In this document: positions 1 through 8,026 of the stretch, in pieces | How the letters are laid out: each line of letters starts with the position of its first letter | Position numbering within the stretch: the first letter of the stretch is position 1 | DNA from: Terriglobia bacterium | GTDB lineage: Bacteria > Acidobacteriota > Terriglobia > Terriglobales > Acidobacteriaceae | Assembly (NCBI GenBank): GCA_020072815.1 | Contig: JAIQGE010000004.1 | Coordinates: forward strand, 1 to 64,000 | Reading direction: 5' to 3' | Length of the DNA stretch: 64,000 nucleotides | Made by a program: the position numbers and the translations under genes | Notes under the pieces: generated by a model | The model's database searches: none | What the model was told of the DNA's origin: nothing | What the model saw: only the letters and a program-made list of their open reading frames with translations

Positions 1-2
1 GC

Positions 3-1250
3 GGGATCGGTTCGCTCATCGGATTGTTTGGCGGCGGCTCCTCTCTCGGGTCGGCGAATGTAGCTGGAGCCAACGATGCTGGCGGCGGATTGTTCGGCGG
101 CCTGGGAGCGATGGCGCCGGCGGCCGGCATTCCCGGCGGAACTGCAAGCTTCGGAGCGGGCGGCGGCTTCACCGCTTCGTCGGCGTTGACCACGGCAAGC
201 CTGAGCAGCAGTGGACGCGTAGCTTTTGGGACGCCTTCATCGAATAAGAGTCCCATTCCGATTTTCGGCAGCGGTGCGACGCTGGGTCAAAGCATTGCTG
301 GATTCGGCGCACTGGGCCTCTCGATGGTTGGCGGTAAATTTGGCGGCGGCGTGGGGCAGGCCGGTGGAATCATCACTTCACTTGCGCTCATGGCGGCCAT
401 GAATCCCACTGGCCCGGCCGGAATGCTGCTGGGTCATCTCGGATTGATGGGCGGCGCCGGCGGCACGATGGGCACGCTTGGCGGCGCACTTCTTGGAGCA
501 ATAGGGCCAGGGCTTCTTGGATTCGGAGTTGGACAGAACTTCGGGCCAGTGGGCGGGACGCTGATTGGCGGCGGCCTTGGCGCGGGCGCGGGCGCGTTGT
601 TGGGACTTGCGGGCGCGCCATTCACGATGGGCGTAAGCATTCTTATCGGCGCGCTGGCGGGCGCGGTCGGTGGGCTACTGGGTGGACTCTTTGGCGCGGG
701 CAAACGCCGCAAGCAAGCGAACGCCTTCGCCGACACGCTGCTGCCGGAAGTAAAGAAAATCGAGGACGACTACAAGAGCTTTGGCCTTGACTCGGCCAGC
801 GCGATCTCGCAGTTGGAAGCGCTGCGCACGCAGGCCGAGCAGCAGATGAAAGCGCTGAAGGGCGAAGGCAGCTCGGTGCTGAACAACAAGATCGGGCCGA
901 CGATTGATGCGGCGGAGAAAGACATCAAAGGCTTCCAGGCGGACCGCGATCACCGCAGTTCGCTCACGTTCGGAGCGCCGGAATTCGCGCGCGGCGGATG
1001 GACAGGGAGCGCGCGAGGAGGATTTGCGGCCGTGCTTCACCCTGATGAGTTCGTAGTGAAAGCGCCCTACGCGGCCAAGAACCGAGGCGCGTTGGAGGCG
1101 ATGAATGCCGGCGGCAGCGCGGGGGGATTTAGCATGGGTGATCTACACATCCACACTCCAACATTTGATCGCAAGTATGTCCGCAGCTCTGAGTTCCGCG
1201 AGGACCTGAAGGCCGCCATCGGCGGGATGAGGAAGGAAGGGCAGTGGTGA
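3..1250 (+). CDS. Phage tail tape-measure-like protein, 3' part (5' end outside window)
   Basis: The frame is open to the left edge, so this is the C-terminal part of a longer gene; the TTG at 24 is not convincing as a real start. The readable part is extremely rich in glycine and alanine, with hydrophobic Gly-zipper-like stretches, then a short charged helical segment (about nt 700-950). It ends with ARGGW..ARGGF followed by LHPDEFVV, the pattern usual near the end of tape-measure and minor tail proteins of siphoviruses. Tape-measure proteins set tail length and help DNA pass through the membrane. The next small gene overlaps by 7 nt. It is probably the edge of a prophage or a remnant. It could instead be another Gly-rich phage structural protein. 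Confidence 0.6.
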   Translation, partial: GIGSLIGLFGGGSSLGSANVAGANDAGGGLFGGLGAMAPAAGIPGGTASFGAGGGFTASSALTTASLSSSGRVAFGTPSSNKSPIPIFGSGATLGQSIAGFGALGLSMVGGKFGGGVGQAGGIITSLALMAAMNPTGPAGMLLGHLGLMGGAGGTMGTLGGALLGAIGPGLLGFGVGQNFGPVGGTLIGGGLGAGAGALLGLAGAPFTMGVSILIGALAGAVGGLLGGLFGAGKRRKQANAFADTLLPEVKKIEDDYKSFGLDSASAISQLEALRTQAEQQMKALKGEGSSVLNNKIGPTIDAAEKDIKGFQADRDHRSSLTFGAPEFARGGWTGSARGGFAAVLHPDEFVVKAPYAAKNRGALEAMNAGGSAGGFSMGDLHIHTPTFDRKYVRSSEFREDLKAAIGGMRKEGQW

Positions 1251-1519
1251 AACAAATCGAGCCGGTGCGAGTGTCGGAACACGATGCGATAGAGGCGTGT
1301 ACGCAGGTTCTCGGATTCATCCTCTCGCACCTGGTGCTACTCGATCCTTACGCGAAGATAGAAGGGCGCAAGTCAACGCTTCTGCAAACTCTCAAAGCAG
1401 ACACAGAGAGCAGTGAGCTGCCGGATGACTCTAAAAAGTTGATCTATGGCATCATCCAAGGTGCTGAGTTGAGCCTAAAGGCAGCGGTCGAAGGGTATAA
1501 CAAAACGCATGAAGCGTAA
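1244..1519 (+). CDS. Small hypothetical phage-associated protein
   Basis: A 91-residue protein starts at GTG 1244 inside the end of the tape-measure-like gene, behind a purine-rich AGGAAGGAAGG ribosome site, so translation is probably coupled. The sequence is mostly helical and acidic, with no signal peptide and no motif I recognise. Position and overlap suggest a small tail or accessory gene of the same prophage segment. No function can be named. Confidence 0.55.
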   Translation: MVKQIEPVRVSEHDAIEACTQVLGFILSHLVLLDPYAKIEGRKSTLLQTLKADTESSELPDDSKKLIYGIIQGAELSLKAAVEGYNKTHEA

Positions 1520-1550
1520 GCCGCGCGGCCCCCTCTTCCCCCCCTGCCGC

Positions 1551-1612
1551 ACTGTCATATAAGTCCTGTTTTTGGGGTCTTACTGTCACGTAAAGTCTGT
1601 TTTACTGTCACG
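1551..1612. repeat. Short direct repeats with ACTGTCA core
   Basis: ACTGTCA occurs at 1551, 1582 and 1604. The first two copies extend to about 22 nt of close similarity (ACTGTCAyrTAA..CTGTTTT), and the third is only a 9-nt start. They lie exactly between the phage-like genes and lysS. Multiple terminal repeats of this kind occur at the ends of some insertion sequences, such as the IS21 family, and as arms of integrase sites, so this may be a recombination junction. No transposase or integrase is visible here. Confidence 0.4.
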
Positions 1613-1665
1613 GAGCGCCGGTAGCCCCACCGCGTCTCCGCGGTGAGTTCGCTCCCGGCAATGTT

Positions 1666-1671
1666 TATAAT
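1666..1671 (+). promoter_or_regulatory. Candidate -10 box upstream of lysS
   Basis: A perfect TATAAT lies 31 nt before the preferred GTG start of lysS at 1703. No good -35 hexamer is found at the usual distance. If it is used, the longer lysS readings starting at 1643 or 1661 would begin upstream of or inside the promoter, which favours 1703. Confidence 0.35.
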
Positions 1672-1702
1672 CGAACGTCGCATCACCGAGGCAAACCCAA
1701 CC

Positions 1703-3259
1703 GTGTCCTTCGAGAAAAGCACTTACGAACTGCGCCAGCAGAAGCTGCGCGAGATTGCTGCGCTGGGCCAGGAGGCCTATCCCCACAAGTTCGCGTTCAC
1801 CCACACTGTGCCAGAAATTCTGGCCGGCTTCAGCCACAACACGGCGGAAGAACTGGAACGCGGCCGCGTCAACGTGAAAGTTGCCGGACGGCTGATTTCC
1901 ATCCGGCTGCAGGGCAAAGCCGGGTTCGCCCACCTGCAGCAGGGCGGACAGCGCCTGCAGATCTACGTGAAGCTGGACTTCGTCGGCGAAAAGGGCTTTG
2001 CGCTGTACAAGCTTCTCGATTTGGGAGACCACGTCGGCGTGCGCGGCTATTTGTTCCGCACCCGCACCGGCGAGCTGACCATCCACGTGGAGGAGATCAC
2101 CTTCCTGAGTAAAGACCTGCTGCCGCTGCCGGAGAAATGGCACGGCCTGCAGGACGTGGAACTGCGCTATCGCCAGCGCTACGTGGACATGGTGATGAAC
2201 CAGGACGTGCGCGAAGTCTTCGTCAAGCGCAGCAAAGTGGTGCAATCCATGCGGCGTTTTTTTGACGCGCGCGGTTACGTGGAAGTGGAAACGCCCATGA
2301 TGCAGCCCATCGCCGGCGGCGCCACGGCGCGGCCGTTTGTTACCCACCACAACACGTTGGACATTGACCTTTATTTGCGCATCGCGCCGGAGCTGTATCT
2401 CAAACGGCTGGTCGTCGGCGGGTTGGACCGCGTGTATGAAATCAACCGCAACTTCCGCAATGAGGGCATTTCCACGCAGCACAACCCTGAGTTCACCATG
2501 CTGGAGTTCTACCAGGCCTACGCCGACTACAAAGACATGATGCAGATCACCGAAGACCTGCTGTCCCAGGTGGCGCAGGACGTGAACGGCTCTACCAAGG
2601 CAACATTCAACGACCACGAGATTAACTTCGCAAATTGGCAACGGCTCTCCATGCGCGAAGCCATCATTAAATACTGGCCGGAAGCCGCCGCACCAAAACC
2701 GGAGATGGCGGACTTTGCATCGAACGATTCCGTGGGCAAACTAGTGCAGCGGCTCAACGCGAAACACACGCCGCACATGCCTTACGATCCCAAAGACCCG
2801 GCGGGCAAGACCATTGCCGCCATGTTTGAGGCCGTGGCGGAAGAACACCTGATCCAGCCGACCATCCTGTATGACTTTCCTGTGGCCATTTCGCCGCTAT
2901 CGAAAAACAAGCGCGACGAGCCGGACTGGGTGGAGCGTTTTGAAGTGTTTGTCGGCGGGCTGGAAATCGGCAACGCCTTCAGCGAGCTCAACGATCCGGA
3001 AGAGCAGCGCCGCCGCTTTGAGCAGCAGCTCAAGGAAAAAGAGCGCGGCGACGAAGAAGCGCACGCCATGGATGAGGACTACATCCGCGCGCTGTCATAC
3101 GGCCTGCCGCCGACGGGCGGCGAGGGTATCGGCATTGATCGCGTGACCATGCTGCTCACGGGCTGCAAGTCCATCCGCGACGTGATCCTGTTCCCCCTGC
3201 TGCGTCCGCAGGCCCCGCAGGAGATTGTGGTGGAAGAGCCGGAAACCGGAAAAAAGTAG
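1703..3259 (+). CDS. lysS: Lysyl-tRNA synthetase (class II)
   Basis: The product charges tRNA-Lys with lysine using ATP in the cytoplasm. The N-terminal OB-fold anticodon-binding domain (about residues 30-150) is followed by the class II catalytic core. Motif 2 is visible as FRNEGIS and motif 3 as [13 protein letters not shown] near the C-terminus. The length of 518 residues from GTG 1703 is typical. The frame continues upstream to GTG 1643 and ATG 1661, but those add residues unlike the family, and a TATAAT lies at 1666. The gene appears monocistronic. A tRNA-Lys(TTT), one of its substrates, lies about 19 kb away on the other strand. Confidence 0.95.
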   Translation: MSFEKSTYELRQQKLREIAALGQEAYPHKFAFTHTVPEILAGFSHNTAEELERGRVNVKVAGRLISIRLQGKAGFAHLQQGGQRLQIYVKLDFVGEKGFALYKLLDLGDHVGVRGYLFRTRTGELTIHVEEITFLSKDLLPLPEKWHGLQDVELRYRQRYVDMVMNQDVREVFVKRSKVVQSMRRFFDARGYVEVETPMMQPIAGGATARPFVTHHNTLDIDLYLRIAPELYLKRLVVGGLDRVYEINRNFRNEGISTQHNPEFTMLEFYQAYADYKDMMQITEDLLSQVAQDVNGSTKATFNDHEINFANWQRLSMREAIIKYWPEAAAPKPEMADFASNDSVGKLVQRLNAKHTPHMPYDPKDPAGKTIAAMFEAVAEEHLIQPTILYDFPVAISPLSKNKRDEPDWVERFEVFVGGLEIGNAFSELNDPEEQRRRFEQQLKEKERGDEEAHAMDEDYIRALSYGLPPTGGEGIGIDRVTMLLTGCKSIRDVILFPLLRPQAPQEIVVEEPETGKK

Positions 3260-3345
3260 CTCAACCCTGCCCGCTCTGCTCTAGAATTCCATCGGCTGCG
3301 CGACTCTTGGCCGCTATCAGCCTTGGGTTGCCCGTAAGGAGAAAC

Positions 3346-3984
3346 ATGCGGAAGTGGGGCATTGTCGTCACCATCGCTTACCTGCTGGTCCTGTTGGGAC
3401 TGGTTGTCCCGTTCGCCGTTTCCCAATTCGGAGGTAGCAGCAGCATCGCGGAATCGTATACCAGCTGGTGGACGTGGATTCCCCTGGGGATCGCCGTGTT
3501 CAGCCAGGCCCTTCTCCTCTTTCTGTCCGTGGACACCTCCTGGCGGCGGCTCAAACCGCGGGCCCACGTTCTTGTTTCCTGCGTCTTCACGGCGGCGATG
3601 CTGGCCCTGCTCTCCAGTTGCGTCATTCTCTCCCTAGATGCTGCAACCAGAAACCACATTGCCGACGCACCGTACTTTTTTGGCGGGTTGGGCGTGCTCT
3701 GGGGGTTTTGGGCGATTCTGTTTTACCTTTATGCCCGCAATTCCAGCGACGTGATCACCCGCGCCACCTCCTGGCTGCTCAAAGGCAGCGTGCTGGAACT
3801 GCTGATCGCCGTGCCTTCGCACATCATCGTGCGGCGCCGTCATGATTGTTCAGCCCCGGTAGTGACCAGCTTCGGCATAGCCACCGGCATCGCCATCATG
3901 CTCATGTCGTTTGGTCCCAGCGTGCTTCTGCTTTACAAGAAACGCATGGACGAGTACGCGAACCGCGGCCCCGCGGCAAAATGA
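3346..3984 (+). CDS. Hypothetical polytopic membrane protein
   Basis: A 212-residue protein begins at ATG 3346 behind AAGGAG (3336-3341); the frame runs upstream to 3307 without a ribosome site. Five hydrophobic segments are visible, roughly residues 4-25, 43-64, 76-99, 112-131 and 165-195. A short Arg/His-rich cytoplasmic stretch (RRRHD) precedes the last one and a basic tail follows it. No catalytic motif or transporter signature is recognised. It stands between lysS and a secreted protein on the same strand with its own spacing, so there is no strong context. It is an inner-membrane protein of unknown function. Confidence 0.6.
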   Translation: MRKWGIVVTIAYLLVLLGLVVPFAVSQFGGSSSIAESYTSWWTWIPLGIAVFSQALLLFLSVDTSWRRLKPRAHVLVSCVFTAAMLALLSSCVILSLDAATRNHIADAPYFFGGLGVLWGFWAILFYLYARNSSDVITRATSWLLKGSVLELLIAVPSHIIVRRRHDCSAPVVTSFGIATGIAIMLMSFGPSVLLLYKKRMDEYANRGPAAK

Positions 3985-4027
3985 AGCCTGGAAGTTACCG
4001 CCGTACCTGCGTGGCGAACATTCACTC

Positions 4028-4055
4028 TTGATCTGCGTCCGCCTGCTGTTAACAT
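4028..4055 (+). promoter_or_regulatory. Sigma-70-like promoter for the secreted protein at 4097
   Basis: TTGATC (4028-4033) and TAACAT (4050-4055) are separated by 16 nt and lie about 40 nt before the ATG at 4097. Both hexamers resemble the consensus. The assignment is by eye only. Confidence 0.4.
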
Positions 4056-4096
4056 CAAGGCAAGCTGAATCTATTTGTTCACGCACAAGAGGGTCT

Positions 4097-4624
4097 ATGC
4101 GCCGTTTCTTCCTGATTCTCACCATCGTCGTGCTGGCTGTTGGGCTTGCTCAGCCGCAAACCCTGCCGGCCGGCTGGGTGAAATACTCTTCGGTGGAAGG
4201 AAAATTCACTGTCTTGTTGCCGGTGAATCCGCAACCCAGTGAGGACAAGAAGACCTATCCTGAAGGTGACGTGGTCACGCACATGTTCTTGGCCAAACCC
4301 AATGATTTGTGGCTTTGCGCCATTGGTTATACCGACTACCCGATGGACGTGAATGCAGAAAAGGAACTGGCCGCGGACCGCGACAATTTTGTAAAGGAAG
4401 TGGGCGCTACCATCTCCACCACGGAGCGGACAAATTACACGCGCGTGCCTGGCGACCTGCTCCCAGCGTTGCAGTTTGTCGCCACCAGCGACGCCGGAAC
4501 CTTCAAAGGGACCGTGGTTTTGGACAACCGCCGCGCCTACATCGCCGTCACCTTCAACCGCGCCGGCAGTGACCACACAGCGGACATCGAACGCTTTTTC
4601 TCTTCGTTTAAGCTCACGAAATAA
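4097..4624 (+). CDS. Hypothetical secreted protein
   Basis: The preferred start ATG 4097 gives 175 residues with a clear signal peptide: MRRFF, then a hydrophobic core, then a cleavage region near AQPQ at about residue 20. The frame is open upstream to 3911, but that part has no signal-like features. The mature part has a WVKY..EGKFTVLLP start and alternating strand-like segments, suggesting a small beta-rich periplasmic domain. No catalytic motif is recognised. It converges with the DUF4252 gene at 4651, with only 26 nt between the two stops. Confidence 0.65.
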   Translation: MRRFFLILTIVVLAVGLAQPQTLPAGWVKYSSVEGKFTVLLPVNPQPSEDKKTYPEGDVVTHMFLAKPNDLWLCAIGYTDYPMDVNAEKELAADRDNFVKEVGATISTTERTNYTRVPGDLLPALQFVATSDAGTFKGTVVLDNRRAYIAVTFNRAGSDHTADIERFFSSFKLTK

Positions 4625-4650
4625 TTTCGCGTGGAGCGGACCTCAGCTTT

Positions 4651-5307
4651 CTAGAGCCACAACGCTGGATCGCCGGAAAAGGGCAGGCACGTTCCATCCC
4701 AATCTGCTGGAGTTACTGACGCCAGTTCCGTTTCCGCGGGGCGGTCCTGCTGTGGCCTGCGGTCTTTCTTATGCCGTCTTCCGCTGGAGAATACGTTGTC
4801 GCCGTCAATCACCTGGAATAGTTTGTCGGGATTGACTTTTACCTGCACCACTACGGCCTCACTCGGCTGCACGCTCACCACCAGCAACTGCAGGTCTTCA
4901 TTCTTGCCCGCGCCTGTGTCTTTGGCGTAGATGAACGTATGTTCTCCGCTGCGCCGCGAATAGCTGCGCACCATGGGCTGCCAGCCGTTGCCGCCCGCGC
5001 GCTGCACGATCTCATCCAGTTCCTTGTCCATGCCGCTGTTGCGCAGGCGCTGATTTTCAAACAGAGCGATCTTTACGTTCTTCACGCCGGCTACATGCCA
5101 GACCTTCACTGCCAGGCCGGCAACGCCCAGGATGAAACGATGGTTGCGGTGCACCTGGTAGCGGGCCTCAATGTGGTGGACGATGTTGCCAAAATCGTCG
5201 CCGTACGCCCGGCCGCTGCCCAGACCTAGCATCGCGGACAAGGCGCTGACCAGCACGGTGGCCCGGCGAATGCTACTCGTCTTCATCGTCTTGGGCCAAG
5301 TTTTCAT
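4651..5307 (-). CDS. DUF4252-like secreted protein, downstream paralogue
   Basis: This is the last gene of the sigma-factor operon. The start at 5307 follows AAGGAG and overlaps the end of the upstream DUF4252 gene by 35 nt; ATG 5286 is an alternative. The first about 35 residues form a signal peptide. The body repeats the pattern of the upstream gene: GW.PMVRS..RR, a strand pair, then V.VNPDKLFQVI in place of V.FVDMDKIAVLG. The two are therefore tandem paralogues. A Lys/Arg/Pro-rich tail extends beyond the conserved domain. DUF4252 proteins are small exported proteins of unknown role found in Acidobacteria and Bacteroidetes. Confidence 0.7.
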   Translation of the reverse strand: MKTWPKTMKTSSIRRATVLVSALSAMLGLGSGRAYGDDFGNIVHHIEARYQVHRNHRFILGVAGLAVKVWHVAGVKNVKIALFENQRLRNSGMDKELDEIVQRAGGNGWQPMVRSYSRRSGEHTFIYAKDTGAGKNEDLQLLVVSVQPSEAVVVQVKVNPDKLFQVIDGDNVFSSGRRHKKDRRPQQDRPAETELASVTPADWDGTCLPFSGDPALWL

Positions 5308-5944
5308 GGGCGCTCTCCTTCTTGTCCTTGTCGGGCTTGTCGGATTTTTTCTGTGAGGCCGGTTTGTGCCGCGGCCGGTCGTCATCTTTGTCTTTGATGT
5401 CATCCGGGATGCCGAACTTGCCGCCCAGCACGGCGATCTTGTCCATATCCACAAAGCCGACGATGTTCACCACCGTCAACTCTTTCGGCCCGGTCACCAG
5501 GATGGCCAGTCCGGCAATCTTGTCGCCGTCCTTCAGCAGGTAGATCTCGCTGTGCTGGTGCTGTCGCTTGTTGACGCTTCTTACAATGGGGCTCCAGCCG
5601 GGACGCGCAAGCTGAGAACGGATGGCCTGCACGTCCGCCTGGTCATACTGGCCGGGTTCGTCAAACTCAAAGTTCTTGACGTAGATCCCTTTCACGCCCT
5701 TGATGGCGTCTTTGACGTCCTTGGCATCGGAGTCGCCTGACATCTCCAGGACCTTGCTGGCCAACGCCAGCAGCGGACCATCCAGCGTGATGTCATTGAC
5801 CACTGAGGCCTTGTTGCTCAGCTTCTCCAGGTTCGGCAACTCCAGCTTGCCCGGTTGCGCGAAGCCCGGCAGCGGCGCCAGCGCCATCGCCAATGCCAGC
5901 GCCAGAAAAATTCGCGGCAGGGTTTTTGTTTTCAAGGTTCTCAT
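5273..5944 (-). CDS. DUF4252 domain-containing secreted protein
   Basis: A 223-residue protein has a clean signal peptide ending near GFAQ at about residue 29. The DUF4252-like region spans roughly residues 35-170: helical start, then GIYVKNFEFD, GWSPIVRS and FVDMDKIAVLGGKFG. It ends in a highly charged Asp/Lys-rich tail of about 50 residues. Its start overlaps the anti-sigma gene by 4 nt and its end overlaps its paralogue by 35 nt, so all four genes form one tightly coupled operon. Family function is unknown. Context suggests an envelope protein made when the ECF sigma factor is active. Confidence 0.75.
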   Translation of the reverse strand: MRTLKTKTLPRIFLALALAMALAPLPGFAQPGKLELPNLEKLSNKASVVNDITLDGPLLALASKVLEMSGDSDAKDVKDAIKGVKGIYVKNFEFDEPGQYDQADVQAIRSQLARPGWSPIVRSVNKRQHQHSEIYLLKDGDKIAGLAILVTGPKELTVVNIVGFVDMDKIAVLGGKFGIPDDIKDKDDDRPRHKPASQKKSDKPDKDKKESAHENLAQDDEDE

Positions 5945-6366
5945 AAGCTCTGTCTCCTGATCTTTTGTTCTTGCCGGTTTTCCGGGGCAGCCGGTTCGTT
6001 CACCTGTTTGAATACCTGGTTCAGCTTCACATTGGTAATCCGCAGGGCCAGCATCACTTTCTGCTCAGCTTCCTTACCCGATTTGAGTTCCGCCAGGCGC
6101 TGCGCTTCTTTCGCTTGTTGTACATGCCTGTATTCGCCGTACCCCAAACCCAGGCCAATCGCCAGCGCCAGAGTCGCCACCGCGCCGGTCAGGGCCGGAC
6201 GCGCGGTCAGCCATCTTAGCCACGGTGACCGTTGCGTTTTCTGCCGCGATGCCGCGGCCTTGGCCTCCTGCTCCTGCCTGACGCGGGCCATCACCCTCTG
6301 GGTGAAAGCTGGGCCCGGGTCCTGTCGGCGCAGCGCTTTGCGCAAATCGTCTTCAGAAAATTGCAT
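5941..6366 (-). CDS. Putative anti-sigma factor, single-pass membrane protein
   Basis: The 141-residue protein begins inside the end of the sigma-factor gene (14-nt overlap). An N-terminal cytoplasmic helical part (residues 1-50: FSEDDLRKALRR..PAFTQRVMARVRQE) is followed by one transmembrane helix (about residues 57-76) and a periplasmic coiled-coil-like segment. That topology and the position immediately after an ECF sigma gene are typical of membrane anti-sigma factors, which hold the sigma factor inactive until an envelope signal arrives. No zinc-binding HxxxCxxC motif is present, so it is not a classical ZAS anti-sigma. Confidence 0.65.
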   Translation of the reverse strand: MQFSEDDLRKALRRQDPGPAFTQRVMARVRQEQEAKAAASRQKTQRSPWLRWLTARPALTGAVATLALAIGLGLGYGEYRHVQQAKEAQRLAELKSGKEAEQKVMLALRITNVKLNQVFKQVNEPAAPENRQEQKIRRQSL

Positions 6367-6931
6367 AACGTACCTCTCCCAGCTTGCGGCTGAGTTTCCT
6401 GCGTAATTCTTCCAGCGAGCGGTGCAGCGTGCTCTTCACCGTGTTGACCGGCACCTTCATCACTTCCGCGATCTCCGCCGGCCCCAGGCCTTCCTGGTAG
6501 CGCAGCACCACCATCATGCGCTGCCGGTCCGCCAGCGCGGCCAGCGAGTTCTGCAGGTTAGCGGTGAGCAGCGGGTCGGCATCCGGCTCTTGGTGGACCG
6601 GCTCCGGCGTATCGTCCAGGGCCAGTTCCTTGCGATGTTTGCGGCGGCGCGCCTGGTCAATGCAGCGGTTCACCGCCACGCGCCGCAGCCAGTACGTCAG
6701 ATGGGCCGCGGACTTGATGTCCGCCAACCTCTGGTACAGCTCCAGAAAGACTTCCTGCGCCAGGTCTTCCGACAAAGAGCGGTCCTGCAAGAAGTTCCAG
6801 GCAATGCTGAACACCATGGCCTGGTGGGCCTGGACAATCTCGGCGAAGGCCGACCCGTCGCCCCGCGGCGATTGCGCCTCTCGCAGGGCTGATTCCAGTC
6901 GGTCTTGCCGCGCCTGTTGTTCGACGTCCAA
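6353..6931 (-). CDS. ECF-type RNA polymerase sigma factor (sigma-70 family)
   Basis: The protein contains sigma region 2 (FAEIVQAHQAMVF...LAQEVFLELYQRL..., then AVNRCIDQARRRKH) and region 4 (LRYQEGLGPAEIAEVM followed by NTVKSTLHRSLEELR). These recognise the -10 and -35 of target promoters. I prefer the TTG at 6931, preceded by AGAGG, because it gives 192 residues, a normal ECF length. A GTG at 7000 behind AAAGGA adds 23 residues unlike the family. It is the first gene of a four-gene operon with an anti-sigma gene and two DUF4252 genes, so autoregulation is likely but no certain ECF promoter was seen. Confidence 0.85.
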   Translation of the reverse strand: MDVEQQARQDRLESALREAQSPRGDGSAFAEIVQAHQAMVFSIAWNFLQDRSLSEDLAQEVFLELYQRLADIKSAAHLTYWLRRVAVNRCIDQARRRKHRKELALDDTPEPVHQEPDADPLLTANLQNSLAALADRQRMMVVLRYQEGLGPAEIAEVMKVPVNTVKSTLHRSLEELRRKLSRKLGEVRYAIF

Positions 6932-7095
6932 AATTGGCCTCTTCTGGAGACTAATACGCAGTCCAGTCCCAAACGGGTGCAAAGAAAATAGTCGCCCCAC
7001 AAGTCCTTTTGCCTGAGTTCTCTAGCCTTCGCGGGGACCGTATTCAGCGGCTCATCGTCAACGCGACTTCTCGTCCGCATGACACCGCAGCCAGA

Positions 7096-7890
7096 TCACG
7101 GTGCGTCCGCCACCGGGTTCCGCAACGTGCCCAGTCCCCCGATGGTTACTTCCACCACATCACCGGCCACAACAGGACCGCCGCCGGCGGGAGCGCCGGT
7201 CAAGACCAGGTCGCCGCGATTCATGGTCATCCTGCGCGAGATGTAGCGCAGCAGCACGTCGAGCGGGAAGATGAAATCCACGGTGTCGGCCAGCTGCCTC
7301 TGCTTCCCATTCACACGGCTTTCCAAAGGGACGCCCCGCCAGGGGTCCAGGCCGTCATGCACCACAGGCCCGACGGGGCAGAAGGTGTCGAAGCTCCTGG
7401 CGCGGGTCCCCGGGTCGTCACTTTCCTCAAGATCGCGGGCGGTAACGTCGTTGGCGATGGTGTAGCCTGCAATGTAACCTCGCACGTCTTCGTCATCACG
7501 GAGATTGCTGCAGCGTTTGGCGATGACTACGGCCAGCTCGCCTCCGAATTCCACTTGCTGCGAAATCCTGGGGCGCAGAATGGTTTCGCCATGCGCGATG
7601 ATGGAAGACGGCGGCTTCATGAAAATCAGCGGCTCGGCCACTTTAAGAAACTGGGCGACGATGCCCCACTCCAGGTAGTTTCGTCCGCTACAAATGATCT
7701 GTGAGGGCTGCACGGGCGCGAGCAACGGGGCGGACGCCAGCGGTATGGCCGGGATTTTTTGGCCGCCTGCTGCATCCGGAACGCCTCCTTCGACTCTAGG
7801 AAGAATGTGGGTGATTTGTTCGTCTCCGGCGACAGTCTCCACCATCCCGTATTGCGGCCCCGCGGACGTGGAAAAACGGCAGTAGATCAT
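7096..7890 (-). CDS. Fumarylacetoacetate hydrolase (FAH)-fold protein with altered active-site motifs
   Basis: A 264-residue protein of the FAH/FAHD family, whose members cleave or decarboxylate beta-diketo acids and related compounds with Mg2+. The fold signatures are present: LIFMKPPSSI, GYTIANDVTARD, RSFDTFCPVGP, LVLTGAPAG and GDVVEVTIGGLGTL. Two usual functional motifs are changed. The metal-binding ExE reads GGE (EFGGELAVVI; the first Glu codon is GGA), and the NYxxH motif reads NYLEWG with no His. The protein may have altered or lost catalysis. A TACAAT lies only 7 nt before the ATG, suggesting a leaderless message. Confidence 0.8.
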   Translation of the reverse strand: MIYCRFSTSAGPQYGMVETVAGDEQITHILPRVEGGVPDAAGGQKIPAIPLASAPLLAPVQPSQIICSGRNYLEWGIVAQFLKVAEPLIFMKPPSSIIAHGETILRPRISQQVEFGGELAVVIAKRCSNLRDDEDVRGYIAGYTIANDVTARDLEESDDPGTRARSFDTFCPVGPVVHDGLDPWRGVPLESRVNGKQRQLADTVDFIFPLDVLLRYISRRMTMNRGDLVLTGAPAGGGPVVAGDVVEVTIGGLGTLRNPVADAP

Positions 7891-7897
7891 CGGCGCT

Positions 7898-7903
7898 ATT
7901 GTA
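7898..7903 (-). promoter_or_regulatory. Candidate -10 box for a leaderless FAH-like mRNA
   Basis: TACAAT on the minus strand ends 7 nt before the ATG at 7890. Transcription would then start at or within a few bases of the start codon, and no Shine-Dalgarno sequence is seen. No convincing -35 was found. Confidence 0.35.
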
Positions 7904-8026
7904 AAGCGCAGAGGGCGAACCGATGGCAGGCTACGCGCAGTCTCGCGCGTTCCTCAGCGGCGGCTCGAGGCGCTGCAGGTTTGATGGCCGAATTAGAAGA
8001 GAAATCGGAGACGTCGCGCAGGCACT

